This document shows, in pieces, positions 1-9,639 of a DNA stretch of 37,268 nucleotides. Position numbers and translations under genes: made by a program. Below the pieces are notes generated by a model. That model made no database searches. It saw only the letters and a list, made by a program, of their open reading frames with translations, and was not told where the DNA came from. The first letter of the stretch is position 1, and the number at the start of each line of letters is the position of its first letter. The stretch comes from an uncultured Gammaproteobacteria bacterium. GTDB taxonomy: Bacteria; Pseudomonadota; Gammaproteobacteria; Steroidobacterales; UBA11654. The stretch is taken from NCBI GenBank assembly GCA_902595845.1, contig CACJRN010000014.1, forward strand, positions 1-37,268. The letters are read 5' to 3'.

Positions 1-1
1 G

Positions 2-1768
2 CTTTGGAAATACGATCCCAGGGTGCCAAAAGAAAAAGCTTATTTCGTTTGTTGCGATGTGGTCAATCGTGGTGTGGCAATTTGGGAAGGTAAAATATTT
101 TTCGGAACTCTAGATGGAAGGCTTATCGCTCTTGATGCCAAAACAGGGTCATTGTTATGGGAAACAATGACAGTAGATGACAGCAAACCCTATAGCATCA
201 CGGGTGCGCCAAGGATTATTAAAGACAAGGTCATCATTGGCAATGGAGGTGCAGACTTTGGGGTTAGAGGCTATGTGAGTGCTTATGACACAAATAGTGG
301 TGAGATGGCATGGCGATTCTATACTGTTCCTGGAAATCCAGATGATGGGTTCGAGAATCCTGCGATGGAAATGGCTTCAGAAACATGGAAAGGAGCTAAA
401 TGGTGGGAATTCGGTGGCGGAGGAACTGTTTGGGATTCAATGGCATATGACCCAGACTTAGATCTTCTCTATATTGGAACTGGAAATGCATCACCATGGA
501 ACTATAAAATCAGAAGCCCAGGTGGGGGAGACAATCTTTTTGTATCATCCATAGTTGCACTAAAACCAGAAACAGGAGAATACGTCTGGCATTATCAGAC
601 AACTCCTGGAGATAATTGGGACTACACGGCAACACAGCACATCATACTTGCAGATTTAACGATCAAAGGGGAATTAAGAAAGGTTCTGATGCAAGCTCCA
701 AAGAATGGCTTCTTTTATGTCATTGATCGAACCAATGGTGAGCTTTTGTCAGCGGAAAAATACGTCCAAGCAACATGGGCAACCCATATTGATCTCGAAA
801 CTGGAAGGCCTGTTAAGACTGAACTCGGCAATTACGATGAAGCAGAAAAACTCATTTTTCCTGGTGCCCTCGGTGGACACAATTGGATGCCAATGTCATA
901 CAATCCCAAAACAGGTCTGGTCTATATTCCTGCTCAAGAACTTTATATGCCCATGAAGAGAGATGAGGAGTATGAATACGATGAGAATGGATGGAATACT
1001 GCAGGTGATTTAACAGTCATGGCGCCTCCTAAAAACCTCCTTCAGTTGATGTTATTAGCTAGAAGCATTAGAGGCAGACTGAGTGCATGGGACCCTGTTC
1101 AGCAAAAAGAAGTTTGGAATCAATATTTAACACTTCCATGGAATGGAGGAACCTTATCAACCGATGGCAATCTCGTCTTTCAGGGCACATCTGATGGCGA
1201 ACTCGTTGCCTATGATGCAAGAACTGGTGAAAAAAAATGGAGCAAGGATCTAAAAAATGGAATTGTTGCTGCGCCCATCACATATAGCATTGATGGAAAG
1301 CAATATGTCACAGTTGTAGTAGGGTATGGAGGGGTTTTTGCACTTCAGGCTGGGCTTCCACCTAAAAATTCTGGAGGTCCAATCAATGGACGGATTGTTA
1401 CATTTGCACTTGATGGCGATCTAAAACTGCCAGAGAGGCCAAGGAATATTGAGATGCCAAAACCGCCTACACCAATTGAAGATCAAGCCAGCATTGCGAG
1501 AGGAGAGGATCTTTATCATTGGGAGTGTCATATGTGTCATGGAGCTGGGGCAGTTGGAGGTGGTGTCTTGGCAGATCTTCGGTATATGTCAGAGGAAACT
1601 CATGAGAAGTTCAATGCGATCACACTCGGTGGTCTATATACAGAAAAAGGAATGGTTGGATTCGCGAGTCGCTTGAGTGAACAGGACGCTAAGGATATTC
1701 ATGCATATCTCATTCAACGTGCCAATGAAACCTATTTATTCGAGACCGTCAACTCGGCTTTGAAATAG
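2..1768 (+). CDS. PQQ-dependent quinohemoprotein alcohol dehydrogenase, 5'-truncated by window edge
   Basis: Periplasmic enzyme that oxidises alcohols with pyrroloquinoline quinone and passes electrons to its own heme c. The reading frame is open to the left edge: bases 2-22 encode LWKYDPR, a normal continuation of this family, so the GTG at 23 is internal. Counting that GTG as residue 1, the vicinal disulfide pair (CC) is at 10-11, the catalytic Asp of the WDYT motif is at about 200, and propeller repeats follow. A C-terminal cytochrome c domain has CHMCH at 502-506, with a likely Met ligand in GMVGF. The residue two after the catalytic Asp is Thr; lanthanide enzymes carry Asp there, so a calcium enzyme is predicted. 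The 3' end overlaps the convergent ferredoxin gene by 20 bases. The alcohol oxidised cannot be read from the sequence. Confidence 0.93.
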   Translation, partial: LWKYDPRVPKEKAYFVCCDVVNRGVAIWEGKIFFGTLDGRLIALDAKTGSLLWETMTVDDSKPYSITGAPRIIKDKVIIGNGGADFGVRGYVSAYDTNSGEMAWRFYTVPGNPDDGFENPAMEMASETWKGAKWWEFGGGGTVWDSMAYDPDLDLLYIGTGNASPWNYKIRSPGGGDNLFVSSIVALKPETGEYVWHYQTTPGDNWDYTATQHIILADLTIKGELRKVLMQAPKNGFFYVIDRTNGELLSAEKYVQATWATHIDLETGRPVKTELGNYDEAEKLIFPGALGGHNWMPMSYNPKTGLVYIPAQELYMPMKRDEEYEYDENGWNTAGDLTVMAPPKNLLQLMLLARSIRGRLSAWDPVQQKEVWNQYLTLPWNGGTLSTDGNLVFQGTSDGELVAYDARTGEKKWSKDLKNGIVAAPITYSIDGKQYVTVVVGYGGVFALQAGLPPKNSGGPINGRIVTFALDGDLKLPERPRNIEMPKPPTPIEDQASIARGEDLYHWECHMCHGAGAVGGGVLADLRYMSEETHEKFNAITLGGLYTEKGMVGFASRLSEQDAKDIHAYLIQRANETYLFETVNSALK

Positions 1769-2114
1769 CATACTCATCAACAATTCTTCCCCCAATTAAA
1801 TGCTCTTGAATGATCCGTTCAAGTACCTCTGGGGTACAATTTTGGTACCATACAGCATCAGGGTAGACAACAGCGATTGGACCATTTGTGCAAACTCTCA
1901 AACAGTTAACCTTCGATCGATATATCCCGCCTCGATTATCAATCTCTAACTCTGCGAGTCTAGACTTTAGAAAATTCCAAGATTCCAATGTTTTCCTCTT
2001 GGGTGAGCATTTGGGTTCTGTTTGATCGGCACAAAGAAAAATATGTCTATCGATAACATCGATACCCAGATCATGTATTGTTTCGTTTAACAGCGAATTA
2101 ATTTTTGAGCTCAA
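1749..2114 (-). CDS. Thioredoxin-like [2Fe-2S] ferredoxin
   Basis: A 121-residue electron carrier of the thioredoxin-like [2Fe-2S] ferredoxin type. Cluster ligands are most likely Cys28 and Cys36 (in CADQTEPKC) and Cys71 and Cys75 (CLRVC). The following [13 protein letters not shown] stretch and the C-terminal helix with IIQEHLIGG are typical of the family. The start is TTG (2112-2114), which follows the TAG stop of the aldehyde dehydrogenase with no gap and in the same frame; the only Shine-Dalgarno-like sequence is a weak AGAAG just before the stop. Translation therefore probably depends on re-initiation from the upstream gene. Last gene of the aldolase/ALDH operon and convergent with the quinohemoprotein gene. 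Its redox partner is not shown by the sequence. Confidence 0.85.
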   Translation of the reverse strand: MSSKINSLLNETIHDLGIDVIDRHIFLCADQTEPKCSPKRKTLESWNFLKSRLAELEIDNRGGIYRSKVNCLRVCTNGPIAVVYPDAVWYQNCTPEVLERIIQEHLIGGRIVDEYAISKPS

Positions 2115-3521
2115 CTACTTCTTTATTTTGGTTGAAATAACTTGGTCTATCAATTTACCAAAAGGTGGTCGCATGAGTTTCAAAAGACCCTCTAATGGTG
2201 TTTGTTTGTAAATACCTCTCGCATGAGAGAAAGTTCTGAAACCCTCAATCCCATGGTAATGTCCCATTCCGCTTGGGCCAATCCCGCCAAAAGGAAGATC
2301 TTCTTGAATGAACTGAAAAATAACGTCATTGAGTGCTGCCCCGCCTGAGACTGTATTTGACATAACAAAATCTTCTTCGCTCTTCTTATTTCCAAAATAA
2401 TAAAGTCCAAGTGGTCTTTCATGCATATTGACATAATCAACAACTTCATCGATTTGGTTATAAGTCTTTATTGGCATGATTGGGCCAAATATTTCTTCTT
2501 GCATCACCAACATTTCTTCTGTTGCATGCAAAATCACTGTGGGCATCATCTTGTTATGAGTTTTCTCTGACTCTGATTCATTCGCTGGATTGATCTCAAT
2601 GACGTCAGCCCCCTTCTCTCTTGCATCCTCTATATATCCATGAAGCCTTTGATAATGTCCATCATTAACAACCGAGGTGTAATCTTCATTATCAAAAACA
2701 GACGGATACATTGTGGATATAGAATCTTTGGTTGCTTCTATCCAATCTCCAAGCATCTCCTCTTTGACATAAACATAGTCAGGCGCAATACATGTTTGCC
2801 CTGCATTCATTAACTTACCATTCCAAATCCTGTCTGATGCCTTCTTTAAGTCCGCACTGTCGCCAATGATTGCTGGTGATTTGCCACCCAATTCCAATGT
2901 CACAGGAACTAGATTCTTAGATGCTGCTTCCATGACTTTCTTTGCCACAGATGTTGAACCAGTAAACAAAAGGTGATCAAAATGCAATGAGCTAAATTCT
3001 TGTCCCACTGATGCATCTCCAGGAAATACCTCGACTTCATCATCATCAAAATATTTATTAATCATGGATTTCATTAATGCCGATGATCTCGGTGTAAATT
3101 CTGATGGCTTGATCATTGCCCTATTCCCCGCAGCTAAAACAACTGCAAGCGGGCCATAGGTTAAATTGAACGGATAATTCCATGGACTGATAATGCCCAC
3201 AACACCAACAGGTTGATATTGTATATAAGCTTTTGCCCCAAAAAGATTAAACGGAGGAGTTGCTTTTCTCTTCGCTGGTTTCATCCAAGATTTCAGATTT
3301 TTCTTGATGTAATGAATTGCATCAAATGTGGCTGCCAATTCTGAAAATTTTGTAAGCATTTCTGGTCGATGACCAAAGTCTTGAGATAAAACTTCTGGTA
3401 TTTGAGTTTGATACTCGAGCATCATATCAAGCATACGGTCGAGTCTATCCTTTCGTATGGATAGACTTGGATAAATATGACGTCTGGATTGTATTTTTTG
3501 TTTTTCTAATATTTGTTGCAT
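2115..3521 (-). CDS. NAD(P)-dependent aldehyde dehydrogenase, coniferyl-aldehyde-dehydrogenase-like
   Basis: Oxidises an aldehyde to a carboxylate in the cytoplasm. The 468-residue protein has the full aldehyde dehydrogenase fold: the SPWNYP motif near 112-117, nucleotide-loop FTGST at 186-190, catalytic Glu210 in LELGGKSP, and nucleophile Cys244 in NAGQTC. The PVGVVGIISPWNYP region, the short N-terminus and the RPPFGKLID tail resemble the class 3/coniferyl aldehyde dehydrogenase branch; the true substrate is unknown. The ATG at 3519-3521 lies 3 bases after the class II aldolase stop, so the two are co-transcribed. Located opposite an alcohol dehydrogenase, it could take the aldehyde made there, though the two act in different compartments. 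Confidence 0.92.
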   Translation of the reverse strand: MQQILEKQKIQSRRHIYPSLSIRKDRLDRMLDMMLEYQTQIPEVLSQDFGHRPEMLTKFSELAATFDAIHYIKKNLKSWMKPAKRKATPPFNLFGAKAYIQYQPVGVVGIISPWNYPFNLTYGPLAVVLAAGNRAMIKPSEFTPRSSALMKSMINKYFDDDEVEVFPGDASVGQEFSSLHFDHLLFTGSTSVAKKVMEAASKNLVPVTLELGGKSPAIIGDSADLKKASDRIWNGKLMNAGQTCIAPDYVYVKEEMLGDWIEATKDSISTMYPSVFDNEDYTSVVNDGHYQRLHGYIEDAREKGADVIEINPANESESEKTHNKMMPTVILHATEEMLVMQEEIFGPIMPIKTYNQIDEVVDYVNMHERPLGLYYFGNKKSEEDFVMSNTVSGGAALNDVIFQFIQEDLPFGGIGPSGMGHYHGIEGFRTFSHARGIYKQTPLEGLLKLMRPPFGKLIDQVISTKIKK

Positions 3522-3524
3522 TTT

Positions 3525-4331
3525 CTAGTCCAAGAAATCAGGTGAAAGTTCATATATGAGATCATATAGAGGTTGAAAACTTGCCCAAAGAATTAAATCT
3601 GTGCCCGCTTGTTTTTTAGCATGCTCTGCCATCTCATCATCAATAATAATTGGTTTACCAGCTGCTTCGGCCAGCAACTGACTTTGACAACATTTATCCA
3701 TTGATATGAACAACCATGCAGCGACATCGACGGTTTGACCTGTGGTCAATAAACCATGATTTTGAAGTATTGCAGTTCTTTTTTCGCCAAGTGCTTTAGC
3801 TATTTCTTCACCCTCACCTTTATCGAATGCAACACCGCCATAATCAGAATAAAGCGACTGTTCTTCAAAGAACATAGCTGCATCCTGAGTAATGGGATCC
3901 AGCATCTTACCCAATGTTGAGAATGTTCTTCCATATATGGAGTGAGCATGCGCTGCTGAATTAACATCGGGTCTTGCTTTATGTATTGCAGAGTGAATAA
4001 AGAAAGCTGCTGGATTAATCGGCCTGCTGCCTTGAATAATTTCTCCATCTTCCTTTACCAATAGAAGGTCAGAAACGGTGATGTGTGCAAAATTCAGCCC
4101 GAGTGGATTGACCCAGAAGTGGTCTTTAAACTCAGGATCCCTAAGAGTAATGTGTCCAGCTAGTCCCTCGTCAAAACCATAATACGCGAATAATCTAAAA
4201 GCAGCAGCCAATCTTTCAATCTGATGCCTTCTAGTCTCCTCAATATTTGAGGTCATGACTGGAGTCAATGACCCTTTTTCTTTTTGAGGAAGTTTTCCTA
4301 TATTTCTATCTATGTCTTTTGGTGTACTCAT
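3525..4331 (-). CDS. Class II aldolase/adducin family protein
   Basis: A 268-residue member of the class II aldolase/adducin fold, Zn-dependent enzymes that act on sugar phosphates or short hydroxy acids. Metal ligands expected from the family are His128 and His130 (AHAHS) and His192 (QNHG). The GHITLRDP segment (59-66) and the NPLG turn also match. The substrate is not evident: this subgroup occurs widely in proteobacteria without an assigned reaction. It begins the minus-strand operon leading to aldehyde dehydrogenase and ferredoxin. Start ATG at 4329-4331 has no strong ribosome site. The 96-base spacer upstream is shared with the divergent small membrane gene. Confidence 0.88.
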   Translation of the reverse strand: MSTPKDIDRNIGKLPQKEKGSLTPVMTSNIEETRRHQIERLAAAFRLFAYYGFDEGLAGHITLRDPEFKDHFWVNPLGLNFAHITVSDLLLVKEDGEIIQGSRPINPAAFFIHSAIHKARPDVNSAAHAHSIYGRTFSTLGKMLDPITQDAAMFFEEQSLYSDYGGVAFDKGEGEEIAKALGEKRTAILQNHGLLTTGQTVDVAAWLFISMDKCCQSQLLAEAAGKPIIIDDEMAEHAKKQAGTDLILWASFQPLYDLIYELSPDFLD

Positions 4332-4427
4332 TTATCTAATAAAAATTGAGGCAAGATTCCTATATGATACACTTCTTATGTCTTCACAGAAAGAATCTGC
4401 GTTTAACAATTTTTAGGCGAGTAATAA

Positions 4428-4562
4428 ATGAGAGAAGTAATCATTACATTGGCTGTATTTTTTATAATTTTTGTTGTTCTAACAACCTTTGAATTCTTCT
4501 TAGTTGGTGAAATGGCGAAAAACTATGCGGAGTCTGAATTGGCGATAGATGAGGCAAAATAG
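4428..4562 (+). CDS. Small single-span membrane protein (44 aa) upstream of BCCT transporter
   Basis: A short frame from ATG 4428 to TAG 4560-4562. The first 28 residues contain one strongly hydrophobic segment (about residues 4-26), followed by a charged tail ending SELAIDEAK. Its last 14 bases overlap the start of the BCCT gene, so the two are probably translationally coupled. The sequence matches no family I recognise. Its position suggests a small accessory subunit or a leader that couples translation of the transporter. A chance frame is possible, but the clean membrane-segment-plus-charged-tail pattern and the overlap argue for a real gene. Confidence 0.6.
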   Translation: MREVIITLAVFFIIFVVLTTFEFFLVGEMAKNYAESELAIDEAK

Positions 4563-6048
4563 CAGCACAGATAAGATCACTACTCTCTCGGTACTGGGGG
4601 CCATTGCACTGATCGCAACACCCATTGCTCTTTACCCAACACAATCAGCAGATTTTATTAGAAGCACTTATTTGTTGACTGTAGATATCTTTGGTTCGAC
4701 CTATATGATATTCGGTGCATGTATGCTGCTTTTTGTTCTGTTTATTGCTTTCTCAAAACTTGGTAATCATCGATTAGGTGGAGAGAGCATCAACCCTGAT
4801 TACTCTATGTTCAGCTGGGCATGCATGCTTTTCTGCTCTGGAATTGGAGGAGGCATTCTATATTGGTCAATTGTAGAATGGGCATATTATGCTGGCGAGG
4901 GTTTATTTGGGATTGAGCCTTTCTCTGATAGGGCTTACCACCTTGCATCAGCATATGGAGTTTTTCATTGGGGTTTTACTGGCTGGGCTTTGTACACCAT
5001 TCCAGCAATTGCAGTTGCTGTTCCATTTTATAGACATAAAATCGGCTCACTTCGCTTAAGTTCTGCATTGAGAACATCGAAAGAAAATATTGTTGAAAAA
5101 ACAACTTTTGGACGTATCGTTGATTTTATTTTTGTATTGGTACTCATTGGTGCATCTGGAGGATCAATCGGATTGTATGTCCCAATTATTGGTGCAGGAT
5201 TCTCAGAACTCTTAAATATTGATCATGACCTTAATTTAGATTTATCCATGCTTGCCATATGTACTGGATTATTTGCATTCAGTGTATATCGAGGAATATA
5301 TAGCGGGATCAGAGTGATCAGCAATATCAATATAATCATTTCACTTTTATTCCTCCTAGGGGTCTTGGCTCTAGGTCCTGCTGTAGAGATATTTAATTTA
5401 ACTTATCAAGCAATGACTGAATTAGGAAAAAACTTCGCTGCAATGAATACTCTTGGAATTGTTGAAGAGTCAGAATTTGCTGAAGCTTGGACTATTTTTT
5501 ATTGGGCATGGTGGATAGCGCTTGGTCCACAAGTTGGTTTATTTGTTGCTAGAGTCTCGAAAGGAAGAACATTAAAAGAAGTGGTTCTAGGAATGCTTGT
5601 TTTTGGATCATTGGGGTGCTTCTTGTTTTTCTCTATTTTAGGAAATTATGCAATTAACCTAGAGTTAACTGGGCAAATGAATGTCACACAAACACTTTCA
5701 GATATTGGTCACCAAGCAACCTCCACAAAAATCCTTATGACACTGCCATATGGTGAGATGTTCGTTTTGGCATACTCCCTTATTGTCATTATTTTTGTTG
5801 CAACATCTTATGATTCCGTCTCATATATTCTTGCATCCCATGTTCAAGAAGTGACAAATGAGGAAACTGAACCAGCCCGTAAAAATCGTCTGATGTGGGC
5901 ATTCGTTCTCTCAATACTTCCAGCAGCTTTATTTTTGATAAACAGCAATCGAATAGCAATGGATGTTATCTTGCTTATGTCACCACCATTACTAGTCTTA
6001 TTCCCAATATTTATCTTTTGCATGTTAAAAACATTGAAACAAGACTAG
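4549..6048 (+). CDS. BCCT-family betaine/choline/carnitine-type transporter
   Basis: A 499-residue inner-membrane carrier with about 12 hydrophobic segments. The glycine-rich SGIGGG stretch near residue 97, followed by LYWSIVEWAYY, and the family signature around residues 312-340 (TIFYWAWWIALGPQVG, then ARVSKGRT) identify the BCCT family, which imports quaternary ammonium or sulfonium compounds such as glycine betaine, choline, carnitine or DMSP. The long osmosensory tail of BetP-like proteins is absent: the protein ends soon after the last helix (MLKTLKQD). That suggests a nutrient or compatible-solute carrier without that type of osmotic control. ATG at 4549 lies inside the upstream 44-residue gene. 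The substrate is uncertain. Confidence 0.9.
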   Translation: MRQNSSTDKITTLSVLGAIALIATPIALYPTQSADFIRSTYLLTVDIFGSTYMIFGACMLLFVLFIAFSKLGNHRLGGESINPDYSMFSWACMLFCSGIGGGILYWSIVEWAYYAGEGLFGIEPFSDRAYHLASAYGVFHWGFTGWALYTIPAIAVAVPFYRHKIGSLRLSSALRTSKENIVEKTTFGRIVDFIFVLVLIGASGGSIGLYVPIIGAGFSELLNIDHDLNLDLSMLAICTGLFAFSVYRGIYSGIRVISNINIIISLLFLLGVLALGPAVEIFNLTYQAMTELGKNFAAMNTLGIVEESEFAEAWTIFYWAWWIALGPQVGLFVARVSKGRTLKEVVLGMLVFGSLGCFLFFSILGNYAINLELTGQMNVTQTLSDIGHQATSTKILMTLPYGEMFVLAYSLIVIIFVATSYDSVSYILASHVQEVTNEETEPARKNRLMWAFVLSILPAALFLINSNRIAMDVILLMSPPLLVLFPIFIFCMLKTLKQD

Positions 6049-6083
6049 TATGATTACTGGGACGTATTTTTGGAGTAACAGTA

Positions 6084-8099
6084 ATGAAATTAAATAAAAA
6101 TTTTTTCATACCGGTCTTGGTACTATTTTCTTGGTCAATATATGCTCAAGATTCATTCAAGACTGATGACATTTTTGATATTAAAAGCGTCTCTCTTTCT
6201 GATGTTTCTCATGATGGCAGTAGTCTCATATTCATAACCAGCCAGGCGGATATTAAAGAAGATGATTTTAATAGCACGCTTTACTTTCTCGATTTAAAAA
6301 GTGGAAAAAAAGAGGTATTACTTCAATCTCATAGTGGTAGAGGTCTTAATTTCACATCAGTGAAGTTTTCAGGCGATTCAAAATCAATCTATTTCCTTTC
6401 ATCTGGTTACAAGGCATCAGGGAAAAATAATACTCAAGTTTGGTCTCTAAATTTGTCAAATAGGATAAAGAGAAGATTGACTAATTTCGATGGGAATATC
6501 AGTGAGTTCGATATTTCAGAAGATGGGAGCACTATTGCTTTTATTGGTAGGAAGAAACCTGAAGACCAAGATATGATTAAAACTCCCTCTCCAATAGTTA
6601 TTGATCGTTATCAATTCAAAAGAGATTATGAAGGATTTCTTGGTAACAAAAGAGATCATTTATATGTATTTAATACAAAATCTAGGATAGAAGAACAGAT
6701 AACTTCCGGACAAAGAGATCATAGTTATCCCTCTATCTCTCCAAATGGTGAGAGCGTCGCATACATGACAAAAGAAGGAGATTTTGACAGACACAATAAT
6801 TGGGATATTTTTATAAAAGACTTAAAGGCAGATGAGAGTCCCAGAAAAGTTATACCAAAGAATGATGAAGATTTTTCTATTACATATCCAACCAGACCTG
6901 AGTGGAGTCCTGATGGAGGAAGAATAGCATATTTACATGGGGGCGATCATTCAATGCTTTGGTATGCTCTTCAAGAAGTATCTGTTATTGATCTAGAAAC
7001 TGGCGATATAGATTTTATTACTGAAGAATTTGACCGTAATACGAGCATGCCTCAATGGTCGAGCGATGGACAAAATATTTATTTCATCCTTGAAGATGAT
7101 ATGAAAAGTCAGCTGATGAAATACTCTTTTCTAGATGATTCATCTAAAGAAGTCACTCCAGAAAATATGCACATTAGTGGTTATTCAAGAAGCTATTTTG
7201 TTACTAACAATGAAGTCATCTTTCAGTCCTCTACCTCAAATATACCCAGTGAGATATATCATTTAAAAGAAGATCAAATTAATGCGCTTACTTCTGTTAA
7301 CAAAGAATTTATAAAAAATAAGCTGATTGGCTCAACTGAGCTAATTTCCTTCCAAAGTTTTGATGGACTTACTATAAATGGAATGATGATTAAACCTCAT
7401 GATTTTGATCCTAATAAGAAATATCCCTTAATAATAAGGATCCATGGTGGTCCAGTTTCACAGTATGGAAGATATTTTGATTTTGATTGGCAGCTCTTTG
7501 CATCAAGCGGATATATTGTGTTAGTCACCAATCCAAGAGGTAGCTCAGGAAGAGGTTTTGAATTCCAAAAGTCTATTTTTGCCAACTGGGGCATAGAGGA
7601 CTCAAAAGATATCAGTGCTGCTTTAGATTTTGCACTTGATCTTGGGTATATTGATGAAAATAAATTGGGAGTTGGTGGTTGGAGCTACGGAGGAATGCTT
7701 ACCAATTATGTCATCGCAAAAGATAATCGTTTCCATGCTGCGACTTCTGGAGCTGGAATATCAAATATCTTAAGTGGCTTTGGGCATGATCACTATATCA
7801 GGGAATATGTTCTCGAGCTTGGAACACCATGGGATAACTTAGATACCTGGTTAAATGTATCACACCCATTCTTTAATGCTGATGAGATAGTTACACCAAC
7901 TTTATTTTTAGTTGGAGAAAAAGACTGGAATGTACCTCTAATCGGATCGGAGCAAATGTACCAAGCTCTAAAACACTTGGAAATCCCAACAAAGCTTATT
8001 GTTTATCCAAACGAACATCATGGATTAAGTAAGCCAAGCTATATAAAAGACAGGCTAGATCGATATTTAGAGTGGTATAGAAAATATTTGGAAGAATAA
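6084..8099 (+). CDS. Secreted S9-family prolyl oligopeptidase-like serine peptidase
   Basis: A 671-residue exopeptidase of the prolyl oligopeptidase family (acylaminoacyl-peptidase/DPP-IV-like). Residues 1-21 form a signal peptide with likely cleavage after IYA. Residues about 30-400 are a TolB/WD-type beta-propeller with repeated SPDG-like turns. The C-terminal alpha/beta hydrolase domain has an oxyanion HGGP motif, nucleophile Ser534 in GWSYGG, Asp614 in GEKDWNVP, and His645/646 in NEHHG. A good GGAG ribosome site precedes the ATG. It follows the BCCT gene by 35 bases. Likely degrades short peptides in the periplasm. Convergent with the HMG-CoA synthase gene, 3 bases apart. Confidence 0.92.
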   Translation: MKLNKNFFIPVLVLFSWSIYAQDSFKTDDIFDIKSVSLSDVSHDGSSLIFITSQADIKEDDFNSTLYFLDLKSGKKEVLLQSHSGRGLNFTSVKFSGDSKSIYFLSSGYKASGKNNTQVWSLNLSNRIKRRLTNFDGNISEFDISEDGSTIAFIGRKKPEDQDMIKTPSPIVIDRYQFKRDYEGFLGNKRDHLYVFNTKSRIEEQITSGQRDHSYPSISPNGESVAYMTKEGDFDRHNNWDIFIKDLKADESPRKVIPKNDEDFSITYPTRPEWSPDGGRIAYLHGGDHSMLWYALQEVSVIDLETGDIDFITEEFDRNTSMPQWSSDGQNIYFILEDDMKSQLMKYSFLDDSSKEVTPENMHISGYSRSYFVTNNEVIFQSSTSNIPSEIYHLKEDQINALTSVNKEFIKNKLIGSTELISFQSFDGLTINGMMIKPHDFDPNKKYPLIIRIHGGPVSQYGRYFDFDWQLFASSGYIVLVTNPRGSSGRGFEFQKSIFANWGIEDSKDISAALDFALDLGYIDENKLGVGGWSYGGMLTNYVIAKDNRFHAATSGAGISNILSGFGHDHYIREYVLELGTPWDNLDTWLNVSHPFFNADEIVTPTLFLVGEKDWNVPLIGSEQMYQALKHLEIPTKLIVYPNEHHGLSKPSYIKDRLDRYLEWYRKYLEE

Positions 8100-8102
8100 A
8101 AA

Positions 8103-9569
8103 CTAGTTAAGATATTCGTAATACTCTATTCCTGCATCTTGAAAATCGGTTGACTCTTCTGTCCCAACTTTACTGACAATAAAACCTTTTGAATGCTTAT
8201 TCTCAATACCCTCTAGAACCTTATTTGTTCTCAGCTTTATGTATTGATTGTGATCTAAATTAACTGGATTACTGAAAGCAGCAGAGTATTTGATATTTTT
8301 TTCATTTTCACAACAGTTTTGTGTGAAAGAAATAGGAATGACTTCAGCAGCATCGCCACTTCCGTAGCCAATTAATAGAGCATCCTTACCATTCAAGGTC
8401 TTGCCATTTTTCATTGAGTCCTCAATTCCTGCTGCCAACCAAGCAAAGATTGAACCAGAATAAATATTCCCCATCTCTTTTGTTAGCTCATTGCCCAACT
8501 TTAACTTAGACAATACTTTATCCTTAAAGGACTCTATTTTATTCAATGTCTTGAGAGCCTTACTGGTTTGTGGAAATAAGTCTTTATTAATATCTGTTTG
8601 AAGAAATGACTTCAAATCAGGTTTTTCTTTCAGTTCTCTTTCTATTTCTTCTGATCCTAAATCTGCTTCTTTTATCAAATTCTGCAGTTCTTGATTGTCA
8701 TCTTTATCACCATTAGCCAATGCATAGAGGTATGAAATTGAGAATGCATTCAATGGCATCTTATGAAAAGGACGATGCATGAATACAGCTACAGCCCCTT
8801 TCAATAATTTAGATAAACTCTGTCCCCTGTTTTGACTCATGTTTGATAACGCTGAAATTGTTCCATCTATATAGCAACTTGCAGAATATTTCCCATTAAA
8901 TACAGGGAGATCTAAGTCTGATGCTGAGTGCCCATTTAAATTTTGAGCTCGGTACTGTATTGGCTTTCTAAAATCTATCTGCCGATATTCTGATGAGCTT
9001 CCTGAAAAGGCAGTCTTAACCTCAGCAATCTTTGGGTTTGATTCAATGAGTGTGGCAACTGCTCCGGCTCCTTGTGTAGGCTCCCCTGAAGACCCCATCT
9101 GATAGAGTGCAATATCTGAACACACCACAATTGCTTTCTTTTCAGGTGCGTCAGAATTCACATAACGAACAGCATTCTTCAGTGCATAGATCCCAGACAA
9201 ACAGGCTTGCTTAAACTCTGGAACCTCACATTGATTGGATATCGGATTCATACCTCTATTTTTAAGCTCTTCATTAACCATTCCTTTGATGATGATTGTT
9301 CCAGCGGAGTTATCCGTGCTGGATTCAGTACCTAGTGCTAAAAAACCAATTTCGTTGGGATCAATATTATTTTCAATGATCAAATCAAGAACAGAATTTG
9401 CTGCCATGGTATATATGCTTTCATCAGGGCCAAGCATCCTGAAACCAGAACCTATAATATTGCTGATCTTATCCCAAGAATTATTGGTCCAACCACACCA
9501 ATCTTCTAGCCCAACTCGATAAGATGGGACATAAGCTGTAATTGCACTGATTCCGACTTTTTGTTTCAA
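8103..9569 (-). CDS. Hydroxymethylglutaryl-CoA synthase family protein
   Basis: A 488-residue thiolase-fold enzyme of the HMG-CoA synthase family, which condenses acetyl-CoA with acetoacetyl-CoA (mevalonate or ketone-body route) or adds a carbon branch in polyketide assembly. Expected catalytic residues are present: Glu82 (GTESSTDNS), Cys123 (QACLSG) and His265 (FMHRPFHKM). It is longer than the usual bacterial mevalonate enzyme (about 390 residues); much of the difference is a Lys/Glu-rich helical insertion at about 280-345, as in eukaryote-like forms. The start is TTG (9567-9569), supported by a GAGAAG ribosome site and by conserved sequence beginning at once. It lies 70 bases after pyruvate kinase. 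No other mevalonate gene is in the window, so its pathway is unproven. Confidence 0.88.
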   Translation of the reverse strand: MKQKVGISAITAYVPSYRVGLEDWCGWTNNSWDKISNIIGSGFRMLGPDESIYTMAANSVLDLIIENNIDPNEIGFLALGTESSTDNSAGTIIIKGMVNEELKNRGMNPISNQCEVPEFKQACLSGIYALKNAVRYVNSDAPEKKAIVVCSDIALYQMGSSGEPTQGAGAVATLIESNPKIAEVKTAFSGSSSEYRQIDFRKPIQYRAQNLNGHSASDLDLPVFNGKYSASCYIDGTISALSNMSQNRGQSLSKLLKGAVAVFMHRPFHKMPLNAFSISYLYALANGDKDDNQELQNLIKEADLGSEEIERELKEKPDLKSFLQTDINKDLFPQTSKALKTLNKIESFKDKVLSKLKLGNELTKEMGNIYSGSIFAWLAAGIEDSMKNGKTLNGKDALLIGYGSGDAAEVIPISFTQNCCENEKNIKYSAAFSNPVNLDHNQYIKLRTNKVLEGIENKHSKGFIVSKVGTEESTDFQDAGIEYYEYLN

Positions 9570-9639
9570 GATTCTTCTCTATTTGAGTTTGAGATTGTAT
9601 TACTTATATTTCCCTTCTAAAAGGTCTTTCAGTCTTTTT

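Noticed and set aside
4332-4427. Possible promoter for the 44-residue gene and BCCT (TTGAGG at 4346 with TACACT)
   Set aside because: The -10 match is weak and other alignments in this AT-rich spacer are equally good, so it is not listed as a feature.
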